64,000 bases of DNA from Acinetobacter boissieri (GCF_900096955.1 NZ_FMYL01000012.1:1-64000); one strand, 5' to 3'. Counted from the first letter of the stretch, positions 24,048 to 34,162 are shown. Program-made: numbers and translations. The notes: generated by a model not told the origin, from the sequence alone.

Positions 24048-24533
24048 ATGTCAAAACAAATAACCCAAGATGATTTTAGAACTGCAGTTGCACGCTTAAG
24101 TGCAGCAGTTAACGTAGTAACGACTGATGGTATTGGTGGTCTCGCTGGTTTTACAGCTTCAGCCGTGTGTAGTCTAACTGACGCGCCTGCAATGTTATTG
24201 GTCTGTTTACAAAAAAAATCTTCTGCTTATCAATCTGTTAAATCCAATGGTGTAGTTTGTATCAATACCTTGGGTGCAACTAATATGGAGATATGTAAAA
24301 AATTTAGTGGTAGACATCCTATGCTGAGCCGTTTTGAAAATGTCGAATGGAGTGTGTCATCAACAGGATCTCCAGTATTAAATGAGGCTATTGTCTCATT
24401 CGACTGTACTGTTGTTGAGTTTAAGAGTGTTGAAACACATGACATCCTCTTGTGTAAAGTTGAAGACATACTATATGGCAAGGTGACACAAGCTGCGTTA
24501 GTTTACTACAACCGTGAATTTTGTGAAGTCTAA
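24048..24533 (+). CDS. flavin reductase (HpaC/NTAB-type), small component of a two-component monooxygenase
   Basis: A 161-residue NAD(P)H:flavin oxidoreductase. DFRTAVARLSAAVNVVTTDG, GGLAGFTASAVCSLTDAPAMLLVCLQKKSSAY and CINTLG are the classic motifs of the flavin-reductase-like domain that binds FMN or FAD. An earlier ATG at 24003 adds 15 residues with no similarity to the family. The ATG at 24048 has AGGA 9 bp before it. It would supply reduced flavin to the monooxygenase encoded 57 bp downstream. It continues the direction of the nic operon, 75 bp after nicT. Confidence 0.88.
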   Translation: MSKQITQDDFRTAVARLSAAVNVVTTDGIGGLAGFTASAVCSLTDAPAMLLVCLQKKSSAYQSVKSNGVVCINTLGATNMEICKKFSGRHPMLSRFENVEWSVSSTGSPVLNEAIVSFDCTVVEFKSVETHDILLCKVEDILYGKVTQAALVYYNREFCEV

Positions 24534-24590
24534 CAACATACCTCAAATATTAATTTCAATTTAAATAGTTTAATAAAAAGGATAGTCTAA

Positions 24591-25916
24591 ATGTCTAAAA
24601 AACAAATGAACCTTGCCATGTTTCTTTTCCCTGGATTTCACTTTGGTGCATGGCGCTTACCAGATGCAATTCCTGAAATTGACTTAGGAATTGAGCACTA
24701 TGTTAAGTCAGCTCAACTGGCTGAGGAAGGTAAAATGGATGCCATTTTCTTTGAAGACCAAGCCGCAGTGCCACGTAGCAATAATATTTTAAAAGGTGAT
24801 ACATATGGTGGTGCATCACCACGTGCATTACATTTTGACCCATCAATGCTATTGCCTGCATTAGCTCGGGAAACGACGCATTTAGGTCTCGTTGCAACAG
24901 CAACCACTTCATTTAATGAACCGTATAATATCGCTCGTCGATTTTCCTCATTAGATTTTATTAGTAATGGTCGTGCAGGCTGGAATCTTGTAACCTCATT
25001 TAATGAAAATGAAGCACAAAATTTTGGTTTAGATGTCCACATGGATCATGGCGATCGTTATGAACGTGCTGGAGAATTTTTTGATGTGGTCTCTGGTTTG
25101 TGGGAAGGTTGGGAAAAAGGCGCATTAACCCGTGATAAAGAAAAGGGGGTTTATTTCGATGTCACAAAAATGAACTTTTTAAACCATGAAGGAAAGTACT
25201 TCAAAGTCCGTGGTCCTCTCACTATGGATCGTAGCCCACAAGTGCGCCCTGCTATTTTTCAAGCAGGATCATCTATCATTGGTCGTACATTAGCTGCACG
25301 TACTGCCGATGCTATCTTTACACATCAACCCAACTACTCAGCATGTCGTGAATTCCGTGAAGATGTGCGTAAACGTACTGCTGAATTTGGTCGAGATCCA
25401 GATAAAATCAAAATCTTACCAGGGATTATGCCAATCGTAGCAGAAACAGATGAAGAGGCACATGCATTACATGAGCAAATGAAAGCGCTAATTCCTGAAG
25501 ATTTAGCGATTGGTTGGATGATGCAAAATTCGGGTGGTTTAGATGTTCGAGACTATGATTTAAATGGCCCTTTGCCAGAAATGCCAAAAACTAATGCAGG
25601 AACAACCATGCAAAAATTAATGGTTGAATATGCAAGCAAAGGTAATAAGTCGATTTTAGAAACAGCCCGTCATTTTGCTGAGTCAACAGGACAGCCTGTA
25701 ATTGTTGGTTCTCCAACAACTATTGCTGATGTCATGCAAGAATGGTTCGAAAACGAGGCATGTGATGGCTTTCTAGTCTCACCACCTTATTTCCCAGCAG
25801 GTGTTGAAAATTTTGTTAGGCTAGTTATTCCTGAATTACAACGTCGTGGTCTATTCCGTACAGAATACACAGGTACGCACTTACGTGAGCACTTAGGAGT
25901 TACTAGTTATACCTAG
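24591..25916 (+). CDS. LLM-class flavin-dependent monooxygenase (NtaA/SnaA/DszA family)
   Basis: A 441-residue luciferase-like monooxygenase of the NtaA/DszA branch. Features are FPGFHFGAWRLPDA near the N-terminus, FFEDQAAVPRS, ATTSFNEPYNIARRFSSLDFISNGRAGWNLVTSFNENEAQNFG (the conserved core), and GSPTTIADVMQEWFE near the end. Relatives oxidise nitrilotriacetate, dibenzothiophene sulfone or pyridine-type rings with reduced flavin. The adjacent reductase gene completes a two-component system. Its placement after the nic genes suggests a substrate that leads to a pyridine intermediate. The chemistry itself cannot be read from sequence. Confidence 0.88.
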   Translation: MSKKQMNLAMFLFPGFHFGAWRLPDAIPEIDLGIEHYVKSAQLAEEGKMDAIFFEDQAAVPRSNNILKGDTYGGASPRALHFDPSMLLPALARETTHLGLVATATTSFNEPYNIARRFSSLDFISNGRAGWNLVTSFNENEAQNFGLDVHMDHGDRYERAGEFFDVVSGLWEGWEKGALTRDKEKGVYFDVTKMNFLNHEGKYFKVRGPLTMDRSPQVRPAIFQAGSSIIGRTLAARTADAIFTHQPNYSACREFREDVRKRTAEFGRDPDKIKILPGIMPIVAETDEEAHALHEQMKALIPEDLAIGWMMQNSGGLDVRDYDLNGPLPEMPKTNAGTTMQKLMVEYASKGNKSILETARHFAESTGQPVIVGSPTTIADVMQEWFENEACDGFLVSPPYFPAGVENFVRLVIPELQRRGLFRTEYTGTHLREHLGVTSYT

Positions 25917-26009
25917 TATTAACTAAATATTATTCAATGATGCTCAAATCAATAACAATTAATTTGGGTATCATTAGAAGATACTCTTATATATTTCGAG
26001 GATTAAAAT

Positions 26010-26705
26010 ATGAATAAAGTTATACTGATACATGGTGCATGGCATGGTCCTTGGTGTTGGTTTAAAACCACCCCAATCCTTACAGAATTAGGGATAACAC
26101 CTATACTTTTTGACCTCAATTATAATAATTCAATCGAAATGTCTTTTGAACAAAGTATTGAAAAACTATGTCAACTTATTAAAGATATAGACGAACCTGT
26201 TACTATTGTTGCACATTCCATGGGAGGCGTTCATGCGAGTGCGGTAGCTTCGTTAGTTCCAGAGAAAATAAAAAGTATTATTTACCTTTCTGCCTTTATC
26301 CCAGAAAATAATGAATCTTGTTTAAGTATGGCCTTAAAGGATCATGGAGTTGTTCCATACGGTCTAGAAATTAAAGAAGATTTAAATGTTGCATTAGTAA
26401 ATAGTTCTTTTATCAAGCCATCATTTTATAATGATTTAAATGATGAAGATTTTAATTACTGTATTCAAAGAATTACTCCTCAATCACTTGAACATTACAC
26501 AGCTAAAGTTCATTTAAGCAATGATTTTTTCATAATTCCTAAATACTATATTAAATGTATGCGTGATCATGCAATTACACCAGGATTTCAAAATATTATG
26601 GCATCTGCCAACTGCCAAAATGTTGCTAGTTTGGACAGTGGACATTCACCATTTATAAATATGCCGAGGGAACTCGCTACATTAATTTATAAATTCACCA
26701 CATAA
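26010..26705 (+). CDS. alpha/beta hydrolase, esterase type
   Basis: A 231-residue alpha/beta hydrolase of the plant methyl-esterase/hydroxynitrile-lyase-like shape (VILIHGAWHGPWCWFKTTP at the N-terminus). The nucleophile elbow is VAHSMGGVHA and the catalytic histidine is in LDSGHSPFIN near the end. The aspartate is less clear. It ends the nic-associated gene run and may release a carboxylic acid from an ester or amide before ring attack. Alternatively it is an unrelated passenger. GAGGATTAAAAT precedes the ATG. More AT rich and with less regular codon use than the nic genes upstream, by eye. Confidence 0.75.
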   Translation: MNKVILIHGAWHGPWCWFKTTPILTELGITPILFDLNYNNSIEMSFEQSIEKLCQLIKDIDEPVTIVAHSMGGVHASAVASLVPEKIKSIIYLSAFIPENNESCLSMALKDHGVVPYGLEIKEDLNVALVNSSFIKPSFYNDLNDEDFNYCIQRITPQSLEHYTAKVHLSNDFFIIPKYYIKCMRDHAITPGFQNIMASANCQNVASLDSGHSPFINMPRELATLIYKFTT

Positions 26706-26745
26706 ATAAATATATTGATCAGGCACATAAAGGAATTTATCTATG

Positions 26746-27050
26746 AGGTTATAAAAAATTTGAGATAATCATCAAAATGATTGGAGAATGATGAAATATC
26801 TGCAATGTGAGCAAATTTTAGCATATCGAAATGATTATTTAGAAGTAAAGAAACAATCGTATCAACAGTATTTAATATCTTATGAGCACCTAAAAAATAT
26901 CTGCCAAAAGCCAAATCTTTCAGCTAAAATGCAGAATAATAAAGAGGCCTCATTGATTTTTAAATCTAAAAACAAAGTGGAATTAGGGCCTAGGCTTTGC
27001 GGATATAGTTATTCTAATCGCTAAGTTTTGCTATAGACTAAGAAAATATT
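26746..27050. repeat. direct repeat copy B: mob operon 3' end without mobA
   Basis: Diverged copy of 16321-16640, beginning with a remnant of the mobA end (GAGATAATCATC, not in a long frame) and running past the 78-residue gene to ATAGACTAAGAAAAT. It marks the right border of the nic island. Confidence 0.7.
26788..27024 (+). CDS. small hypothetical protein, paralogue of the mob-operon gene
   Basis: A 78-residue protein whose first 50 residues match the product at 16357-16575 (MMKYLQCEQ, LAYRND, YEHLK, KMQ-NKEASLI) and whose end differs. No mobA precedes it, so it has lost its translational coupling and may not be expressed. No domain recognised. Confidence 0.45.
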   Translation: MMKYLQCEQILAYRNDYLEVKKQSYQQYLISYEHLKNICQKPNLSAKMQNNKEASLIFKSKNKVELGPRLCGYSYSNR

Positions 27051-27263
27051 GACATGTATGACTTAAAAATAAGCAGAATTTTAACTCAAATTTAAACTAT
27101 GCAAAATAAAGTGGTAATATCTTGCATGGTGATTAGATTTTAGGATTCTGTTTGAATTTCCCCAAATTGTTCTAACCACCTTGTTCTTTTAATTATATTT
27201 TCACCCATGACCTAGGTTAAATAATAAAATTATATTTATTTTAGCACTGAAAAAATATTTGAT
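27051..27263. other. gene-free stretch before the ABC exporter
   Basis: No gene seen on either strand. I looked for a short peptide precursor here because of the adjacent exporter and found none. AT-rich sequence near 27220-27240 may hold the promoter. Confidence 0.4.
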
Positions 27264-28994
27264 ATGAAAAAGTTTTATTTACTTTATAAGTCTCTAGTAG
27301 AAGTTTTTTGCGCATGTCCTAAATATAATATTGGGATGTTCTCTGTTTTATTATTAATGGGTTTGATGCCTGCTTTAAATATTTATTCTACAGGAAAACT
27401 AGTAAGTTTATTTGAGAATAATATAGCTACTGAATCTTCAATTATTCTTATAATTGGTATATGGGGATTAAGTATGCTATTACCAACATTGCTAAGCCCT
27501 CTAGTTAACTACCTTCAATCACATATTAATCAACTTGTTACAAATAAAATCATCAAAAAAATAATCTATAAAAATTCAACTTTTAATGGATTGCAATCAT
27601 TTGATGACGTTGATCTTCAAAATTCTATTAATATTTTAAAAAACCAGTCAAGATTTCGGCCAACTAACTTTTTAGTTAATTCTGTCATAGTTATCAGAGA
27701 ACTAGTTACGATTACATCATTAGCAATAATCTTATTCCATATAAAATGGTGGATACCTATTGCTCTTTTAGTTTCATCAATTCCTTTAGCTTATATAAAC
27801 TTTTCCGTAGCGTCTTTTAGCTGGAAAGCATTGATGAAATCTAGTCATAATTCTAGGTTGATGGAATACTTTACATCTTTATCTTTTTCAAGAGAAGCAC
27901 AAAAAGATATTCATTTATTTAATGCTCATAGTCTTATTTATCAAAAATATAGTGTTGCTTTTGATAAAGTTTATCGGGAATTAAAGAATACACAATTAAA
28001 AACTTTTGCTAAGCCAATTCCATTCCAAATTATAACAGCTATATCTATATCGTTCATACTATATGCAGTTTATAAACAAAGTACTTCGGCTTTGATAACA
28101 ATATCATCAGTAGTTGTTTTATTGCAATCAATCGTACTTCTTAATAATAGGCTAGAAGGGTTTATTGAACATAGCTCACTTTTATATGAAGTATTAGATT
28201 ATTTCGAAAAATATTTTGATTTCTTAAATACTTCAGATACTATTAATGATGGCACAGATGAAATATATGTAATTGAATCTATTGAGTTTAAAAACGTTTA
28301 TTTTAAATATCCTAATAGTGAAAAATATATAATTAACAAAGTATCTTTCTTGGCCAAATCAGGGGAATCAATAGCTATTGTTGGGCATAATGGAGCAGGA
28401 AAATCGACATTAATGCATTTAATATGTAGATTTTGGGATGTTACTGAAGGAGAAATTCTTATAAATAATAAAAATATAAAAAATTATAAAATAGCAAACT
28501 TAAGAAGTTGTATAGGTGCTGTTTTACAAGACTTTTTTAAATTCAACTTAACTATTCATGAAAATATCACTTTTAATACTAATGATAACTTAGGTTTCAA
28601 TTACAGCCATAAAATTGGTTTACCTAATGATGTAAATGCGAATACGATGATAGGTAAATCATATGGAGGAATTGAATTATCAGGTGGGCAGTGGCAAAAA
28701 CTAGCTATATTACGTTGCTTTCATACAAAAGGTTCTTTGGTTATTTTAGATGAACCAACATCAGCAATTGACCCTAAAGCAGAAGTTGAATTGTATAGCG
28801 AGTTTAAAAATATTTCAGAGAACAAACTAACTTTTATGGTTACACATCGTTTAGGCTCTGTTAATAATACAGATCGAGTTTTAGTCTTTGATCAGGGGAA
28901 ATTAGTACAAGATGATACTCCTAACAAATTAAAAACTGTCGATGGTCTCTTTAAAGACTTGTGGAACTTACAAGCCAATATGTATACAAAATAA
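27264..28994 (+). CDS. ABC exporter, fused permease and ATPase
   Basis: A 576-residue ABC half-transporter. Six membrane spans occupy residues 20-310. The ATPase domain has Walker A GHNGAGKST, Q-loop VLQDFF, signature LSGGQWQKLA and Walker B LVILDEPTSAID, followed by the H-loop VTHRLG. The type I exporter fold is shared by exporters of peptides, lipids and drugs. Exact cargo is unknown. The gene stands alone, with the import genes facing it 97 bp downstream. It is more AT rich than the nic genes. The ATP-binding site appears complete, so a homodimer would work. Confidence 0.88.
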   Translation: MKKFYLLYKSLVEVFCACPKYNIGMFSVLLLMGLMPALNIYSTGKLVSLFENNIATESSIILIIGIWGLSMLLPTLLSPLVNYLQSHINQLVTNKIIKKIIYKNSTFNGLQSFDDVDLQNSINILKNQSRFRPTNFLVNSVIVIRELVTITSLAIILFHIKWWIPIALLVSSIPLAYINFSVASFSWKALMKSSHNSRLMEYFTSLSFSREAQKDIHLFNAHSLIYQKYSVAFDKVYRELKNTQLKTFAKPIPFQIITAISISFILYAVYKQSTSALITISSVVVLLQSIVLLNNRLEGFIEHSSLLYEVLDYFEKYFDFLNTSDTINDGTDEIYVIESIEFKNVYFKYPNSEKYIINKVSFLAKSGESIAIVGHNGAGKSTLMHLICRFWDVTEGEILINNKNIKNYKIANLRSCIGAVLQDFFKFNLTIHENITFNTNDNLGFNYSHKIGLPNDVNANTMIGKSYGGIELSGGQWQKLAILRCFHTKGSLVILDEPTSAIDPKAEVELYSEFKNISENKLTFMVTHRLGSVNNTDRVLVFDQGKLVQDDTPNKLKTVDGLFKDLWNLQANMYTK

Positions 28995-29090
28995 AAACTG
29001 AATGCGATTTGTGTACTATATCAAGGCCAATTGCTTACAGTCAGCTTGTTTTGACTGAAAAATTAATTAGATGGTTTCACTATACATACA

Positions 29091-30281
29091 TCATAAAATA
29101 GATTCGAATTCTTTTAGGCGTTTTCTAATGGATAAAAGCTCAATAATTGTTTTCCATGAGTTAATCAAATATTGAAAAGCCGTCGTTACTTTATCAAAAA
29201 CATTTCTAATTTGATTAATTAGTCCAAGAGTCATTGTGCCAGCTGCAATTGCAGGAAAAAGGATAATTAAATTGAAAATAATATCTAATTGAATATACCA
29301 AGAACTAACCAAATTGAAATAAGCATAGTGAAAGTAAAGTTTAAAGTAGTTAAACCTTAATCGACTAAATAATTCAGCCAAAGTTAATGGTTTTGCATAG
29401 CTTTCACTATCCTCTCCATACACTAATTCTTTACGATAAGCCGCTTCAACTTTTTGATTTTTGAATTCAAGCCCAGGTAGTTTTATTCCTGTTAACATTA
29501 AAAGTACTGTTCCAAAGATAGACCAAGAAACCGTTGCCCATACCAAGGAGTGAGAAATTTCACCAATTAAAGGAAGCGATGGTACACTTTTAGAGAGCTC
29601 AATCAGTAGAGGAAGAAATGCTATCAATGTCATGAGTGATTTAACTAAAGTTACGCCTAAATCTTCCATAATTGTCGCAAAACGCATGGTATCTTCTTGT
29701 ACTCGCTGAGATGCCCCCTCTACAGACCTCAAATGATTCCAGTTTTCTGTATAGTATTCAGTCATCGCTGTTCTCCAGCGAAATATATAATGACTAACAA
29801 AAAATGAATTAATTACATTTACAGTTACGGCAACCATTGCTATATATAAAAATATACTAATCCCTTGGTACAATTCATAAATTTCTCCACCTTTGTTTGA
29901 AAGCATTTTTTGTATTAAGTTCCAAAATGGTCCATACCATTCATTGATGCTTATACTCACCTGTACACTAAACCAAATATTAAAGAGAATAAAAGCAGAT
30001 CCACAAATAGACCAAGACTGCCATTTATGATTTTCTTTTATCTTCCAAAAAATAAAAAATATACTAAAAAATATACTGAACCAAATATATACCCATATGT
30101 AGGACAAACTAATAAACTTGCTTACTCCAATAGGTAAAGTTTGTTCTGTATAACTTTTCGGGAAACCAATAAATACCCCCCAATCTTTACCTCCCAAATA
30201 CCAAAGTGCAGTACCACATGAAATCCAAGCAAATATTGAGAAAAAGAATAATACAGGTGAAGGAAAAAACGACTTAAACAT
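29091..30281 (-). CDS. sbmA: SbmA/BacA-type inner-membrane peptide transporter
   Basis: A 396-residue membrane protein (E. coli SbmA has 406). Several hydrophobic segments span residues 10-240. YPYVFR-like signatures are replaced here by IFRWRTAMTEYYTENW, the segment EGASQRVQEDTMRF is the family's most conserved region, and LAELFSRLRFNYFKLYFHYAYFN is near the C-terminus. SbmA/BacA proteins import peptide antibiotics, bleomycin-like molecules and B12. The gene follows the TonB-dependent receptor by 61 bp on the same strand, so the pair offers a path across both membranes. Confidence 0.88.
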   Translation of the reverse strand: MFKSFFPSPVLFFFSIFAWISCGTALWYLGGKDWGVFIGFPKSYTEQTLPIGVSKFISLSYIWVYIWFSIFFSIFFIFWKIKENHKWQSWSICGSAFILFNIWFSVQVSISINEWYGPFWNLIQKMLSNKGGEIYELYQGISIFLYIAMVAVTVNVINSFFVSHYIFRWRTAMTEYYTENWNHLRSVEGASQRVQEDTMRFATIMEDLGVTLVKSLMTLIAFLPLLIELSKSVPSLPLIGEISHSLVWATVSWSIFGTVLLMLTGIKLPGLEFKNQKVEAAYRKELVYGEDSESYAKPLTLAELFSRLRFNYFKLYFHYAYFNLVSSWYIQLDIIFNLIILFPAIAAGTMTLGLINQIRNVFDKVTTAFQYLINSWKTIIELLSIRKRLKEFESIL

Positions 30282-30342
30282 ATCCTAACTTCCTAACAGC
30301 TTTATCTTTTTATAGGAGATAAAGCTGTTACTAGATGACTTT

Positions 30343-33054
30343 TTAAAATTTATAATTTACTTCTAGCCATGCCTGACGACCATAAGCTGAATAATTACTA
30401 ACCGGATAATATGGCCAACCTGCTGTGTCATCTCTCTTAATTTCATTGAAAAGATTATTTACAATAATAGATGCCGAAAGGTTGTCAGATACTTTATATC
30501 CTGCGCTCAAATTCACTGTAAATGTCGGTTTTAAATATGAGCTCCCATCACCATTTGGTATTTTCCCAAATCGATTGACTAAGACTGTAGAAGTAAACTT
30601 ATCTTTACTCCAAGTTAAACTGGTATTAAAACGATCTCTCCAGTCTGTGTTTGTCATATCTTTAAGGGAGTTAGTAAAGTCATCACTACTAGATTGTTTA
30701 TATTTATTACTTAAGACATAGCTATAATTAACGGCCCAAATAAATTGGCCGAAATCAGCATTTCCAAATCGCCATTTTGTGGTTAAATCAATACCACTCA
30801 CTTGTGTACTGGCCGCATTAATAGGCTGTACATTAATATTATTAATTGCTCCTGGGTTAACAAGAGCATTCGATGGGTTTCTTTGAATTCTTGAAATAGC
30901 ATCCTGACATTGTGCAGAGGAAATATCACTACGCCCCGCTTGACAATCTGCTTCATTTTTTAAGAGTTTATCTGCACTTAGGTTAGTGACTAGATTAGTT
31001 ATTTTCACATTCCAATAGTCTAAAGACAGATCAACTGTTTTTTTAGGTGACCATACAATACCTGCGCCATAAGATGAACCATTTTCTGGCTTAAGTGTCG
31101 GATTTCCTGTTAAGGTATAATTTGCACCTGGAGAGGCATTCGCATAATCACACTTACTCAATGGTTGTCCACTTTGCTCACATCTTAAATAATCTGTCGT
31201 TGATGAATAATAGCCTCTTTGCTTTTGCAAAAAAACATAGTTCATATCTGGAGCTCTAAAGCTTGTAGCATAATTTGTTCTAAGTAATAGCGTAGATACT
31301 GGTCTAAACTCTAATCCTGAACCAAATGTAAACTTACTGATTGAATTATCAGCAACAGTATATCTATCATAGCGACCAGAAACTGTACCACTTAAACTTT
31401 TTAATAGTGGCAAATATAGCTCTCCCCCCAAAGCTTGCCTATCTCTAATTCCACCGTATTGGGTTTGTGCACTGGTATTATAGAAAGTGTTTGAATTCAA
31501 TGTTGCATCAGGTTTTATAGTAAAGCCCTGTCTACCTAACTCAGCAATTAATGCAAGTTTTGCATTTCCTGCAGGCAATTTAAATATATCTCCTGTGGCA
31601 CTAAAACTTAATGTCTGTGACCAAGATTTATCTTTTTCAGTTGTCGATCCTGATATACTCTCAAAATCACTTACTGTCAGGGGTGTGTTTAATTTAGAAG
31701 TATCAGGTGCATAAATTGGAATATTATTCGAATCTCTCCCTAACTCTGGACCCAAAAAATAAGTATCAACATTCCTCAATAAACGACCTTTTCTTTTGAT
31801 CTCACTTGTATAAATAGAACCTGTATATCCTGCTTCATACTTCCAGCTAGTATCTTCTATTGTTCCTCTTAGCCCCAAATTAATATTTGCTGAGATATCA
31901 TTCCATTTACTATTAATTGCATTTCGTCCACCTATTTCTTCAGGTGCTATTCTTCTACTCCATGTTTCATATAATCCTGAATTTTTATTATAGAAATAAC
32001 TTTTTTCACTTGCTAAAGAAGTCCAAGCTGGCCCACGTGTATTATTTTCTAACTGACTCAGCCCAACCAAACCATCTGCATAAAATTCTAAATTTTGATT
32101 AAAATCATAATTATTTGCTACATATAAATTTTGACTTCGGTTCTTTGTTTGGATTGTCCAATAAGAGGGTTGTGCTAAACCTGTTGCACAGTTATCTATA
32201 CTTTTACCGTAACTTGTAACACTACCATTAAACAAACCTGACAACCCATTGCACCCCCCCATAGAAATATATTTTCCTGTTGTGGCATTTTTTCTGCCAG
32301 CAATGTTTCGCTTATTCTCTCCCAAAGCCGAGGCATCTGCCATAAATGGTCTGTCACTTGCCCAAATAGGTTCTCTGCCACTAATTTCTACAGCATATAC
32401 TGTATTAAATTTTTCATTCCAATCTTTACTCCCAGTGAGCTGGAATCGACCATTTTCTCCAGCACGAATTGTACTTCCTGCCTTAAAGTTTACTTGCGTT
32501 CCATCTGTCGTCTTTTTTAGAATAATATTGACAACCCCAGCAATTGCATCAGACCCATAAATTGCAGATGCACCACTACTTAATATTTCTATACGATCAA
32601 TAATTGCTGAAGGAATATTGGCTAAATTGACAAAATTTACAGCACCATCATACGCAGTTGGATAATCTGCGATCCGATGTCCATTTACTAAAACAAGGGT
32701 ATGATTTGGGCCAAGGCCTTTTAAGCTAATCGTATTTGCAGTTGGAGTATATGTATTACCTGCATCTGAACCTGTTGTCACGCCAGTATTTTGAGATAAA
32801 TTATTCAGTGCTTCATATGCATTACTGAAGCCTTGGTTCTCAATATCAGAGGCCTTAATCACTGTTACAGGACTTACCCCATCTTTTTCGGCTTTTGAAA
32901 TTCTTGAACCAGTAACAGTGACATAAGTGACATTTGTGTCTTTATTTTTGCTTTCTTCTGCGTAAGTATTTTGAGGAACTAAAGCGAATAAAAGTAAAAC
33001 AGACGCAGTGTAACCGTATATATCAGTTCTTTTTTTTAACAAAAATATTTTCAT
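30343..33054 (-). CDS. TonB-dependent outer-membrane receptor
   Basis: A 903-residue receptor with a signal peptide (cleavage near YAEES, residue 32), a TonB box in the NVTYVTVTGSRIS segment, a plug domain (about residues 55-170, containing ISLKGLGPNHTLVLVNGHRIADYP and SAIYGSDAIAGVVNIILKK), and a beta barrel to the C-terminal Phe. The cargo is not evident. The SbmA-type gene downstream suggests a peptide or a modified peptide. Two cysteine pairs (GGCNGLSGLF and NCATGL; LRCEQ and CDYANA) are predicted in surface loops. An AT-rich upstream region (33055-33160) holds the promoter. Confidence 0.93.
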   Translation of the reverse strand: MKIFLLKKRTDIYGYTASVLLLFALVPQNTYAEESKNKDTNVTYVTVTGSRISKAEKDGVSPVTVIKASDIENQGFSNAYEALNNLSQNTGVTTGSDAGNTYTPTANTISLKGLGPNHTLVLVNGHRIADYPTAYDGAVNFVNLANIPSAIIDRIEILSSGASAIYGSDAIAGVVNIILKKTTDGTQVNFKAGSTIRAGENGRFQLTGSKDWNEKFNTVYAVEISGREPIWASDRPFMADASALGENKRNIAGRKNATTGKYISMGGCNGLSGLFNGSVTSYGKSIDNCATGLAQPSYWTIQTKNRSQNLYVANNYDFNQNLEFYADGLVGLSQLENNTRGPAWTSLASEKSYFYNKNSGLYETWSRRIAPEEIGGRNAINSKWNDISANINLGLRGTIEDTSWKYEAGYTGSIYTSEIKRKGRLLRNVDTYFLGPELGRDSNNIPIYAPDTSKLNTPLTVSDFESISGSTTEKDKSWSQTLSFSATGDIFKLPAGNAKLALIAELGRQGFTIKPDATLNSNTFYNTSAQTQYGGIRDRQALGGELYLPLLKSLSGTVSGRYDRYTVADNSISKFTFGSGLEFRPVSTLLLRTNYATSFRAPDMNYVFLQKQRGYYSSTTDYLRCEQSGQPLSKCDYANASPGANYTLTGNPTLKPENGSSYGAGIVWSPKKTVDLSLDYWNVKITNLVTNLSADKLLKNEADCQAGRSDISSAQCQDAISRIQRNPSNALVNPGAINNINVQPINAASTQVSGIDLTTKWRFGNADFGQFIWAVNYSYVLSNKYKQSSSDDFTNSLKDMTNTDWRDRFNTSLTWSKDKFTSTVLVNRFGKIPNGDGSSYLKPTFTVNLSAGYKVSDNLSASIIVNNLFNEIKRDDTAGWPYYPVSNYSAYGRQAWLEVNYKF

Positions 33055-33320
33055 TTCTATACATTAAGCTTTATAAAAAACACAATGTAGCAATAAAAAA
33101 TAGAGTTATTTAATAAATAAAATCAAGATAGTTATAATATATAAATATAAATAGTCGTTCTATTTCAAGCTCTATACTAAGAATATGATCCAATAAGAAA
33201 AAATTGGAACATGATTGATGAACTTCAACAAAAAATTACTGCGAAGGATATTGTAGTTGCTCGGTAATCCTCCGGTAAATAACTGTGTACTACAAAAAAT
33301 ATAATTTCTTAAAAAGAATA

Positions 33321-33893
33321 TCACTCACTAGTTAATAAATTATTTAAATCAATAATTTCATCTACCCATTCAATACAATATTTCGCATGAGTGACTAAAA
33401 TTATAGAGCTAACATGTGAATTTATAAAATCTAACATCTTTTTAGCAGTTTGCTCATCCAATGCCGAAGTCGGTTCATCTAAAATTAAAAGAGTTGGTTT
33501 TCTAAGTAATGCTCTAATCATGTTCAATCTTTGACATTCTCCTCCGGAAAACTTTTTATAGATTTCATCAATTTGAGTATTTAGATCTATATTGTAGTTA
33601 TTCAAAGTACTTTCTAAAAAAAGCTCTTTTATGTAGAAAATAAGATCTTCATCCGTATACACATAGTTTGTGTTATAGATTAAATTATCCCTTAAAGTAC
33701 CATTAAATAATGTATTTTTTTGCCCTACAAAAGCAATTTCCTTAAAAATATTTTTGGAAAATTTCTCAGTTATCTCTATATTTTTATAGAAAAGCTTTCC
33801 TTGTTCTACTTTTTCTAGTCCTAGTAGGTGATTAATTAAAGTAGTTTTTCCTATACCACTTTCACCAATAATTGCATATTTTCTATTTTTTTT
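33321..33893 (-). pseudogene. ABC transporter ATPase domain, 5'-truncated
   Basis: A nucleotide-binding domain lacking its permease part. It reads RKYAIIGESGIGKTTLINHL (Walker A), FVGQKNTLFNGT (Q-loop), FSGGECQRLNMIRALLRKPT (signature), LLILDEPTSALDEQ (Walker B) and VTHAKYC (H-loop). It was the C-terminal half of an exporter-type ABC protein similar in design to, but different from, the one at 27264. The break lies in an A-run at about 33886-33893, where it is joined to a rep fragment. With no start codon it is unlikely to be made. Confidence 0.8.
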
Positions 33894-34162
33894 GTGTCTT
33901 TATATTGTTGGTTATAACTAAACTGTCTATTGAATAAGTTATTAACTGCACTTTTAAGTGAGTAATAAGATGCTTCTTTAGTAACATTAAACCGCTTTGC
34001 ATAATCACTCGCATGGATCTCCAATTTACTCTCTGCTGTAATACCTTCGCCTGTTTCTCTTGCTCGAATAATTGAGAGTAATATTAACCGTTGCTCCGTT
34101 GTCTCTAGATTATAACTCACATTAATTAGCGCATTGTCTTTGACAACCATTTCATTTTTCAT
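33886..34162 (-). pseudogene. 5' fragment of a second rep gene
   Basis: The first 92 residues of a Rep_3 initiator (MKNEMVVKDNALINVSYNLE, TEQRLILLSIIRARETGEG) closely resembling the intact Rep at 2125-3060, cut at YKDTKKI in an A-rich run and joined to the ABC ATPase fragment. A matching 3' fragment is on the other strand at 40596-40838. The upstream AT-rich origin segment (34251-34389) is retained, but no iterons like those at 3131 are seen. Confidence 0.85.

Noticed and set aside
33212..33268. 18-codon frame (MIDELQQKITAKDIVVAR) near the TonB receptor, considered as a peptide precursor
   Set aside because: Too short for a leader plus core, with no ribosome site and no cysteine, serine or threonine pattern of a modified peptide.
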